Assembly: GCA_020851835.1 (NCBI GenBank)
Contig: JADZBZ010000329.1
Location: 1 to 6,382, forward strand
DNA: 6,382 bases
Direction: 5' to 3'
DNA from: Acidobacteriota bacterium
GTDB lineage: Bacteria; Acidobacteriota; Vicinamibacteria; Vicinamibacterales; UBA2999
Under the pieces are notes generated by a model. That model was not told the origin of the DNA, did no database searches, and saw nothing but the letters and a program-made list of their open reading frames with translations. Positions within the stretch are counted from its first letter, which is position 1, and each line of letters starts with the position of its first letter. Position numbers and translations under genes: made by a program. Positions 1 through 6,093 of the stretch are shown here, piece after piece.

Positions 1-1205
1 CCTTGATAGGCGAGCTCGAACTCGCCGTTCGACGATCGCCTCGATTCCCCCGGGACCAGGCTGTCGCCCGACGCCAGAACGTCCGACTCCTGCCCGGGCG
101 GCGGGGGCGGCGGAGGTGGCGGAGGGGGCGTGGCCGAACGCCCGGTCACTCCCATATAGGACGTCAGCCCGTAGGTGATGACCCCGTCGCTGACATGGGC
201 CTCCTGCAGGTGCGAGGGCCCCGCCACGTAGATGTTGTGGCCGCCTGGGTACAGCTGGCTCGACAGCGGCACGATGCCGTCATGGGGTGTGCTGCACGAA
301 GCGTCGTTGGTCACCGTGAGGCACCACTCCGGGTCGATCCGCCGCAGCCCCTGCGCGACCGCGAACAGCCGGCTCGCCATCGACAGTGCCGCCGCATTGG
401 CCGGGTAGTTGACCATCAGGAAGCTGCCCGCCGTTTCGAGGATGCCGATTGAGTACCAAACCCGGCTGTACCAGACTTCCGCCGCGGCGGGATCGGAGAT
501 GCGAATCGGGCCCATCCTCCAGTACCGGTCCAGTTCGTAGGCCAACCCGACCCTGGCCGGAACGGCCTGCGCCTCGCGGTTCAGATTCGCGGCGCCGTTC
601 AACTGATTCAGGTACGACGACTGCGTGGACATCTGCGGCACGACCGGAAACTGGGAGAGCAGTCCCAGGCCCGCAATGGCCGACCAGTTCGAGAACGAGA
701 CGCCTTGCGTGAACCGAAGGGCCAGTTCGATGAAGACGTAGACGTCCCACCACTCGTTGGGCTGTGCCCCGAGCGCGCCGAACGCGGCGCTGGCGGCGTT
801 GTAGAGCCCTTCGTGGAAGCCCAGGGCCGACAAGGCCCGGTCCACCGCCGGCGCACCTCGCTGCGGCGATCCGACGGTCATCACGCCGCTCAGGCCGCGC
901 AAGCGGCTCCACTGCCGGGCGGCGATGCCGCCGTTACTGTGTCCGATTGCGATCGTGGAGTCGGGAAGGCTGCCGAACTGGCGTTGCAGGTCGGCGCCCT
1001 GGGTTTCGAAGGTCTCAGCCCACGGAAGCCGCGGCACGTACGGGTGGATGTCGAGCGTGGCGCGGAGGCGATCGGCCGTGTTCCGCCACGTCCCCTCATC
1101 GGCGTTGAATCCGTGGACGAACACGACCGGCCGTTCCTGAGTGCGCGCAGGAGCCCCGCCGAGCAGCAGCACTCCGACGACGACGGTGCAGAGAAGGCGA
1201 CCCAT
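1..1205 (-). CDS. Secreted alpha/beta hydrolase (lipase/esterase-like) with C-terminal bulb-type lectin domain, partial
   Basis: The frame runs open from ATG at 1205 to the window edge: 401 full codons, C-terminus missing. Residues 1-20 form a Sec signal peptide (hydrophobic TVVVGVLLLGG, likely cut after APA). The mature part begins with PVVFVHGFN (27-34), the oxyanion-hole segment of alpha/beta hydrolases. GHSNGG (88-93) is the nucleophile elbow with Ser90. HDGIVPLSS (308-316) probably supplies the acid Asp309, and His332 (in PSHLQEAH) the base. Cys295 and Cys304 flank the acid loop and could form a disulfide in an exported protein. Eleven consecutive prolines (360-370) form a linker. The next residues (375-401, DVLASGDSLVPG... 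SSNGEFELAYQ) match the opening of the bulb-type mannose-binding lectin (B_lectin) fold. The family is that of triacylglycerol lipases and PGAP1/DUF676-type esterases; the substrate is unknown. It is the second gene of an operon, 4 bases after the upstream stop. The hydrolase call is strong and the lectin call good but truncated. Confidence 0.88.
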   Translation of the reverse strand, partial: MGRLLCTVVVGVLLLGGAPARTQERPVVFVHGFNADEGTWRNTADRLRATLDIHPYVPRLPWAETFETQGADLQRQFGSLPDSTIAIGHSNGGIAARQWSRLRGLSGVMTVGSPQRGAPAVDRALSALGFHEGLYNAASAAFGALGAQPNEWWDVYVFIELALRFTQGVSFSNWSAIAGLGLLSQFPVVPQMSTQSSYLNQLNGAANLNREAQAVPARVGLAYELDRYWRMGPIRISDPAAAEVWYSRVWYSIGILETAGSFLMVNYPANAAALSMASRLFAVAQGLRRIDPEWCLTVTNDASCSTPHDGIVPLSSQLYPGGHNIYVAGPSHLQEAHVSDGVITYGLTSYMGVTGRSATPPPPPPPPPPPGQESDVLASGDSLVPGESRRSSNGEFELAYQ

Positions 1206-1209
1206 GGCG

Positions 1210-2040
1210 CTACCGCCTTCCACCAATGGTCAGATTCGCGAAGGCCACTGCAAGGACGGCCCGTCCGGATGGTTCCTCCGGTTCACCCAGCCGGGACTCG
1301 CTGCGGATCGTGCGCCGGGCATACCGACCGTCGGGTAGTACCTGGTAGTCGAATGTCGTCTGGTGCTCGAGGACACCCCGGCGTGTCTGCCGGGCCTCGA
1401 CCACGAGGCCGGACCGTGGATCGGCGAGGATCTCGTCTTCCGTATCGCCCCGGCGCGACCGGTACCGATCCATCTGGCGCACGCGTCCTTCGGGTCGTCC
1501 ATACTGGCGCACGAGCTCGTGACGCCGCTCCTCGCGACGCTGGGGATCCGCGATGAGGGTGTCCAGCCAGCGCTGCAGGCCGTCGAACACCGGCAGCGAG
1601 TGTCCTTCGGCGCCGGGTGGCGACAGGCGCGTGTTGAGGCGGCCGCTCGTGTCGAAGACGCGGATGCCCGTCGCGCCATCGGCGTACTCGATGCGGGCGC
1701 CGTTCAGCGGGTTCTCGGACGCGCGCGTCCTGTTCTGGGGCGAGACCGCGCGGTAGGTCAGCACCGTCCGCCATCCCGATTCGTCATGCACGCGCTCCAG
1801 CCGGAATGTCGTCGGCAGCCCGGACGAGGACACCGCACGGCCATCGGAGGCAAGACGCGTGTGCGTGATGGTGACATCGACGCCGATAGCGGTTTCCGGG
1901 GCGGGTTGTGCGGCCGACGACGCACTCACCACTCCCGCGACGCCGGCCACTAGCACCAGGGTCACGCACGGCCGCACGAGTGGCCTGCGGGCGCGTCGCC
2001 CGGCCGCGACGGGTTTTCCGGGACAGAACAGATCGGTCAT
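1210..2040 (-). CDS. Exported protein of unknown function, first gene of a two-gene operon with the hydrolase
   Basis: I do not recognise this 276-residue protein. The ATG at 2040 is chosen because AAAGGAC lies 5 bases upstream and the protein then starts with an export signal: a basic n-region (RRARRPLVRP, 15-24), a hydrophobic core (VTLVLVAGVAGVV, 26-38) and a plausible cut near ASSAAQ (40-45). The frame extends upstream to an ATG at 2208, but those 56 residues are Arg/Pro/Gly-rich and lie before the signal, so they are not believed. The mature part alternates short strand-like stretches (VDVTITHTRL, TVLTYRAVS, GIRVFDTSGR, GLVVEARQTR, TTFDYQVLPDGRYARRTIRSE) around a charged helical centre (150-190, QRREERRHELVRQ). 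That layout recalls LolA/RseB-like periplasmic beta folds carrying a 'DPRSGLVVEA' hairpin, but this is a resemblance only. The TAG stop lies 4 bases before the hydrolase ATG, implying co-transcription and perhaps translational coupling. A role as partner, carrier or folding helper for the hydrolase is speculation. Confidence 0.85.
   Translation of the reverse strand: MTDLFCPGKPVAAGRRARRPLVRPCVTLVLVAGVAGVVSASSAAQPAPETAIGVDVTITHTRLASDGRAVSSSGLPTTFRLERVHDESGWRTVLTYRAVSPQNRTRASENPLNGARIEYADGATGIRVFDTSGRLNTRLSPPGAEGHSLPVFDGLQRWLDTLIADPQRREERRHELVRQYGRPEGRVRQMDRYRSRRGDTEDEILADPRSGLVVEARQTRRGVLEHQTTFDYQVLPDGRYARRTIRSESRLGEPEEPSGRAVLAVAFANLTIGGRR
1216..1221 (-). promoter_or_regulatory. Ribosome binding site of the hydrolase gene
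   Basis: GGAAGG on the minus strand lies inside the last codons of the upstream gene, 10 bases before the hydrolase ATG at 1205. The spacing is slightly long, but the position next to the upstream stop fits reinitiation or coupled translation. Confidence 0.5.
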
Positions 2041-2045
2041 GGCTC

Positions 2046-2052
2046 GTCCTTT
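2046..2052 (-). promoter_or_regulatory. Ribosome binding site deciding the start at 2040
   Basis: AAAGGAC on the minus strand is 5 bases from the ATG at 2040. It supports this start over the upstream in-frame ATG at 2208, which would place non-secretory, Arg/Pro-rich sequence in front of the signal peptide. Confidence 0.65.
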
Positions 2053-2265
2053 CGATGGGCCCGGCTCTGACCTCCCCTTGCCCCTCGCTACCGAGCAGAC
2101 GCGGCCGGGTGATGCAAGGCCAGTGCCGCGGTGACGCGCCGGTGTTCCGCCTCGAGGGGAGCGCGGAAACCGCCACCTATTGGCAGGCGATGTGCACCGC
2201 GCCGGCAATCGCCGTGGGGGGCCGGGAATGGACGGGTAGCTGATGCCCGCGCCGAGTCGAGAGAA

Positions 2266-2280
2266 GGGTAGTGACTACCC
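2266..2280 (-). terminator. Perfect inverted repeat just after the transporter gene, possible weak terminator or operator
   Basis: GGGTAGT-G-ACTACCC has 7-base arms around a single central base; as RNA it would fold with 6 pairs and a 3-base loop. It starts 17 bases after the transporter stop. Downstream on the minus strand follows TTCTCTC, pyrimidine-rich but not a real U-run, so intrinsic termination would be weak. The compact symmetry would equally suit binding by a dimeric regulator of the following operon. A third copy of the half-site, GGGTAG, occurs at 2234-2239. Confidence 0.35.
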
Positions 2281-2296
2281 GGACGATAACCCGGCG

Positions 2297-5200
2297 TCAG
2301 ACCGCGACATCCGCAGGAGGTTCCGGCTGCGTGGCCCGGAGAAGGCCGGCGAAGACCGCTTGCAGCAATGCCGTATCGTCGGCGAGCAGGTCGAAGACGT
2401 CGCTCCGCGTGAAACGAAGCGCCGTGCCATCCGAGTCGGCCAGCAGCGTGGCTCCGAGCGGCTTGGCCGCGAGCGTCTGGTGCATCCCAATCACATCACC
2501 CGAGTCGGCCGTCAGCTTCCGGCCCAGGTCCGTGACGACGGTGATCGTTCCGGTGAGCACGACGAGCGTCGAGGGTTCGGGCAGGCCGGCCAGCGGGTCC
2601 GTGCCGGCCGTGAGCGTCAGCGGCCGTGCGCTGGTGGCCAGTCGGAGCAACTGGGCCCCGCTGGCTGTGGCCAGCAGCGGGCTGGCCTGCAGCAGCAGCA
2701 CGCGGTCCACGGGCTGGAGGCCGGCCGCTACCTTCCGCTGCACCTCCGGGGTGAGATCGCCCTGCAGCACCACGCGGGCCGCGAGCGGCTCGCGACCGTC
2801 GATGAGCCAGCGCATGATGCCCTCGGCGAGCTCGACGTTCTCGGCCAGCAGCGAGAGCAGCCGCTCGGCGGTGACGGACAGGCAGATGGTCGGCTCGAGC
2901 GCGCGCACCGACGCCCGCATAGGTCGTCCTTCCAGAATCTCCTCGAACGCCAGCGGTGCCGGCTCGTCGATCGTGGTGGTGGCGCCGTCTTCATCGGCTA
3001 TCTCGACCCGTCCGTCGAGCACGAACTGCAGCGTGTCGGGCGTGACGCCCCTTGAGTACACCTCCCGGCCGGCTTGGTGGCGGACCTGCGCGCCCAGTTC
3101 GGCGATGCGGAAGAGCTCGTCTACCGAGATGAAGTCGAAAATCGACAGCCGGCGCAGTCGATCCACGAGCACGACCGTGGGCAGGGGCTCCTGCCAGAGC
3201 TGCTGTCGTCGCTCGACGGGCATGCGCGACGCGGCCAGAGCCCACGACGCGGCCTCGAACACGTGCCAGTCGCGGACGTCCCGGTGGGCGAGCACGTGCT
3301 CGAGGTCGTCGGTGAGCGCCCACAAGCCGCGCTCCTCGATTAGCAGCATGGCGGCGGCTGCCACCACCTGGTTCTCGTCGTGCACCAGTTGGGCGAGGGT
3401 GTCCTCGAGGTCACGGGCCCTGGTCTTGTAGATCACGTTGCCCTTGCGGACGCGCTCGTCGGCGGGCATGTCCTCGACCAGCAGCACCACCCGGCGGCGC
3501 ACTTCCCCGCGGAGCGTGTTGTCCAGCAGCTCGACTGCGCCCGACCGCTGCCGGGGTTCTGGCGAGCGGAGCGCCGCGGCGACCGTCGCGATGTCGGACG
3601 GCGAGTGCACGAGGCCGAGCAGCTGGAAGATGCGCTGCATGGCCCGCGTCCGCTTCTCTTCGAGGACGCGCGCCAGCAGGCACGCGGGGTTGACCGAGCC
3701 CGCGACGAAGAGATTAGTATAGAGCGTCAGCGCCTCGAACGCGCGGCCGGCTTCGGTGAGCACCTGGCGCTCGATGACGGAGGCGTCAATCGGTAGTTCG
3801 TGGTTGCCGGAGCGCAGGCGCACCAGGGCGGTGATGGCCTTGTAACGCAGGAACCCGTCCGGGATGCCGAGCGCACCGACCAGGGCCGTCACCGACGCCT
3901 CGCACGGAATGCGTCCCAGCGTGGAGGGCACGTGACGCCGCACCCAGATGTCCTCGTCCTGGTCGGCCATGAAGTACGCCAGCGTCGGCACGACCGCCTC
4001 GCCGTAGCCCACGAGCACGCGCCGGGCCGGCTCCTTGAGCCGGCGGTTCCGCATCAGCGTCACCAGCGAGGGCACGTACAGGAAGTCGTCGCCGGCGATG
4101 GTGCCGGCGCTGTTGATTGCGGCCCGCGCCACGGCGTAGCTGTCGTCGTACAGCAGCGGCACCAGCAGCGGCCGGAAGCGTGGGTTGGCGACCAGGCCCA
4201 GCGCGCGCGCCACCTGGCGGCGCAGTTCCGCGGCCGATGCGCGCGTGTCGGCCGCCAGTTGCTCGAGCGTCTCCTCGGCTCGGTCCACGTCGGACGGCAC
4301 GTCGCTCGAGGCCAGTGCCGCCGCCGCCGTCACCACCAGGTGGGGATCCCGATGGTCCAGGTACGGCCGCATGACGTCGACAGCGGCCTCGCCGCGCAGC
4401 GTCGCCAGGGCCCGGGCGGCGGCCAGCCGCACCTCGCCATCGTCGTCGCCCATGGCGCGTTCCACGCCCGGCAGCCACCGCTCGGCTTCAGCAGGATCGG
4501 TGTAGCGGGCCAGGCGCAGCGCCCGCGTCCGCACCTCGGCCGAATCGTGGCGCAGCAGCAGCGGCGTGACGAGCTGCCGCTTGTCGAGGGCCTCGAGCAT
4601 GTCCATCGCGTAGAGCACACGCCGTGCCTCTGGATGCGACAGTTCCGAGAGCAGGGTCTCGATCGTGGAGAGATCCGCCGATTCGATCCGCACGTCCGAG
4701 GGCCGCACGTCCTGCTGCTCGAGGCTGCGCCGAAACGCCTTCAGGTACTCGCGCCGCGCGTTGAGGGCGAAGGCACCCCAGATGGCCATCATCGTCAGGC
4801 TGGCGTAGCTCAACTGGCGCCAGCCGAGGCCGAGCCCCCAGTCCTGAACCAGCACCAGGAGCAGCAGGGCGCCCAGGCCCTTCGCCACGCGATCGACGGT
4901 GACGTCGATGAACGGCTTGGCCTGGTACTTGATGTTCACCGGGAGCGGGAGGAACAGGATCTCGCGCGTCGTCTTGTCGACGGTGTAGCGCAGCGACGTG
5001 TCCATGATGCGCGCGAGGCCGGCCGTCCACAGCGCGCCGTTCATGAGCATGAGCAGTCCCGTGGCCCCGTCCACCACCGGCAGGATCATCAGGGCGAAGC
5101 CGATGCCGAGCAGGCGATGGATGCGGCTGGTGAGCAGCACCTGGACCAGGAACCCGATCATCGACAAGTAGGCGATGATCTGGGCGAGAAACGCCGTCAC

Positions 5201-6004
5201 GGCGTCGACGTTGGCGGCCCCTCGGGATTCGGCGGCGGCCATGTTGAGCTGCTGCTCGATGATGGCGGCGCCGATGGCGGCAAACCCGATCACCATCGCG
5301 ATCGTCTGCAGGTGGCGCGAAGAGCGCAGGAGCCGCCAGGCCTCCGAGCCGCTGACGCGGGTCTGCTCGCCGGTCGTGCTGGCGTCGCTTCGTCCGGCCT
5401 TCGGCTCGCGGCGCGCGATCGCGATGACGGTGAGCGTGCAGAGGGCCAGCGTCGCGGCGCTGACGATCAGCACCGAGTTGGTGCCGATTCGCTCCACCAG
5501 GCCGGAGGTCATCGCCGCGCCCGCAAAGCCGCCCAGGCTCGAGCCCGCGCCGATGAACCCGAAGATGCGCTTGGCCTGGCGCGGGTCGTAGACGTCGTTG
5601 GCCAGCGTCCAGAACTGGCTGATCAGCAGGATGCCGACAATCAGGCCGAACAGGTAGAAGCCCACCGCCACCGCCGGGTTGGTCGGGAAGGCCGCAAACA
5701 GCACGTAGAACACCGTCATCGACACGACCATGCCCGCCAGCGTGATTGGAATCATCCAGCGGCGCGGCGTCAGGCTGATGGTGCGGGTGTATGCCTGCAT
5801 GATCAGCCCGATGACAATCCCCGCGCCGAACTGGATCCACGGCAGGTTGGCGGCGCCCAGCTTCTCGATGAACAGGCCGCGCGTCACCGGCTTGATCATG
5901 TTGTAGCCGGCCATGGCCAGGAACGAATACAGGAACATCAACAGGACCGTAGCGACTTCGCCTTCACGGAGCTGGGCGATGGGGCGGAGGAGGCGGACGA
6001 GCAC
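2297..6004 (-). CDS. NTT/MFS-like transporter fused to HEAT repeats and two cyclic-nucleotide-binding-like domains
   Basis: This is a 1235-residue inner-membrane protein. Residues 1-415 form a transporter of the Npt1/Npt2 (ATP:ADP-translocase-like) branch with about 12 helices: six between 18 and 197, a hydrophilic loop (198-228) and about six more (232-415). Family-like stretches are YSFLAMAGYNMIKP (26-39), KRIFGFIGAGSSLGG (145-159) and RYTVDKTTREILFLPLP (339-355) followed by KYQAKPFIDVTVDR (359-372). Residues 445-935 are a HEAT-like solenoid, clearest in AEVRTRALRLARY (489-501) and GEVRLAAARALATLRG (523-538). Residues 953-1067 form a cyclic-nucleotide-binding domain (AGREVYSRG, QFVLDGRVEI, then a phosphate cassette with Arg1030). 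Residues 1103-1215 are a second, degenerate copy without the cassette Arg. An even helix count puts all extensions in the cytoplasm. The GTG at 6004 is preferred to an in-frame GTG at 6079 because it matches the paralog's start and leaves promoter space. Such fusions occur in free-living bacteria; nucleotide transport is not shown for this protein. Confidence 0.92.
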   Translation of the reverse strand: MLVRLLRPIAQLREGEVATVLLMFLYSFLAMAGYNMIKPVTRGLFIEKLGAANLPWIQFGAGIVIGLIMQAYTRTISLTPRRWMIPITLAGMVVSMTVFYVLFAAFPTNPAVAVGFYLFGLIVGILLISQFWTLANDVYDPRQAKRIFGFIGAGSSLGGFAGAAMTSGLVERIGTNSVLIVSAATLALCTLTVIAIARREPKAGRSDASTTGEQTRVSGSEAWRLLRSSRHLQTIAMVIGFAAIGAAIIEQQLNMAAAESRGAANVDAVTAFLAQIIAYLSMIGFLVQVLLTSRIHRLLGIGFALMILPVVDGATGLLMLMNGALWTAGLARIMDTSLRYTVDKTTREILFLPLPVNIKYQAKPFIDVTVDRVAKGLGALLLLVLVQDWGLGLGWRQLSYASLTMMAIWGAFALNARREYLKAFRRSLEQQDVRPSDVRIESADLSTIETLLSELSHPEARRVLYAMDMLEALDKRQLVTPLLLRHDSAEVRTRALRLARYTDPAEAERWLPGVERAMGDDDGEVRLAAARALATLRGEAAVDVMRPYLDHRDPHLVVTAAAALASSDVPSDVDRAEETLEQLAADTRASAAELRRQVARALGLVANPRFRPLLVPLLYDDSYAVARAAINSAGTIAGDDFLYVPSLVTLMRNRRLKEPARRVLVGYGEAVVPTLAYFMADQDEDIWVRRHVPSTLGRIPCEASVTALVGALGIPDGFLRYKAITALVRLRSGNHELPIDASVIERQVLTEAGRAFEALTLYTNLFVAGSVNPACLLARVLEEKRTRAMQRIFQLLGLVHSPSDIATVAAALRSPEPRQRSGAVELLDNTLRGEVRRRVVLLVEDMPADERVRKGNVIYKTRARDLEDTLAQLVHDENQVVAAAAMLLIEERGLWALTDDLEHVLAHRDVRDWHVFEAASWALAASRMPVERRQQLWQEPLPTVVLVDRLRRLSIFDFISVDELFRIAELGAQVRHQAGREVYSRGVTPDTLQFVLDGRVEIADEDGATTTIDEPAPLAFEEILEGRPMRASVRALEPTICLSVTAERLLSLLAENVELAEGIMRWLIDGREPLAARVVLQGDLTPEVQRKVAAGLQPVDRVLLLQASPLLATASGAQLLRLATSARPLTLTAGTDPLAGLPEPSTLVVLTGTITVVTDLGRKLTADSGDVIGMHQTLAAKPLGATLLADSDGTALRFTRSDVFDLLADDTALLQAVFAGLLRATQPEPPADVAV

Positions 6005-6012
6005 GCGGCCGG

Positions 6013-6018
6013 ATCTTA
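6013..6018 (-). promoter_or_regulatory. Candidate -10 element for the large transporter gene
   Basis: TAAGAT on the minus strand matches TATAAT at four positions including the key first, second and last. Transcription would begin about 7 bases downstream, almost at the GTG at 6004, implying a leaderless or nearly leaderless message. That agrees with the absence of a ribosome binding site. No good -35 hexamer is seen at 16-18 bases. Confidence 0.3.
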
Positions 6019-6070
6019 TCGTAAGGCGAACCGGGAACTGGACCCAGGCTCGGGGAGCGGAGCAAGGGGG

Positions 6071-6076
6071 TACACT
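6071..6076 (+). promoter_or_regulatory. Candidate -10 element for the plus-strand transporter gene
   Basis: TACACT resembles TATAAT at four positions and lies 17 bases before the ATG at 6094, giving a leader of about 10 bases. The -35 position is G/C-rich and unconvincing, so the call rests on the -10 alone. Confidence 0.3.
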
Positions 6077-6093
6077 CACATCGACCCCGCCGC

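Larger units (their letters stand above)
2041..2296. other. Intergenic region: leader of the secreted-protein operon and downstream end of the transporter gene
   Basis: This 256-base gap separates the transporter stop from the start of the exported-protein gene, both on the minus strand. It should contain the promoter of the two-gene operon, but no convincing -35/-10 pair is visible. The best A/T-richer patch is minus-strand CCAATAGG near 2177-2184, with TTGCCG upstream at wrong spacing. An imperfect structure with arms GGCGAT (2186-2191) and ATCGCC (2208-2213) and a 16-base loop could form in the leader. A purine-rich minus-strand stretch ending in GGGGAGGT (about 2071-2078) looks like a Shine-Dalgarno site but has no start codon at a usable distance. 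No coding pattern was found on either strand. Confidence 0.6.
6005..6093. promoter_or_regulatory. Divergent promoter region between the two transporter genes
   Basis: These 89 bases separate two oppositely oriented starts and must hold both promoters if the GTG at 6004 is correct. The region is more A/T-containing than its surroundings around 6011-6030, where CTTATCGTAAG (6015-6025) is a short inverted repeat with 4-base arms. No strong Shine-Dalgarno sequence precedes either start. Confidence 0.55.

Noticed and set aside
96..128. G-rich repeat tract on the plus strand, considered as a microsatellite or G-quadruplex element.
   Set aside because: It is exactly in frame with the proline linker of the hydrolase and uses mixed proline codons, so protein-level selection explains it.
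280..1556. Several open frames on both strands (for example 280-912 minus and 705-1556 plus) over the hydrolase gene.
   Set aside because: The only frame with a signal peptide, GHSNGG elbow and Asp/His segments is the one running from 1205 to the window edge; the others are Arg-rich shadows.
2041..2208. N-terminal extension of the exported protein to an ATG at 2208.
   Set aside because: The added 56 residues are Arg/Pro/Gly-rich and precede a good signal peptide, and the ATG at 2040 has its own ribosome binding site.
2271..3431. A 386-codon plus-strand open frame opposite the nucleotide-binding and HEAT coding region.
   Set aside because: The product is a Ser/Arg/Ala-rich low-complexity string without motifs, as expected for an antisense shadow in GC-rich DNA.
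4488..5840. A 450-codon minus-strand open frame overlapping the transporter in another frame.
   Set aside because: It is Arg/His/Pro/Gly-rich and out of frame with the membrane helices, so it is a frame-shifted shadow rather than a frameshifted half of the gene.
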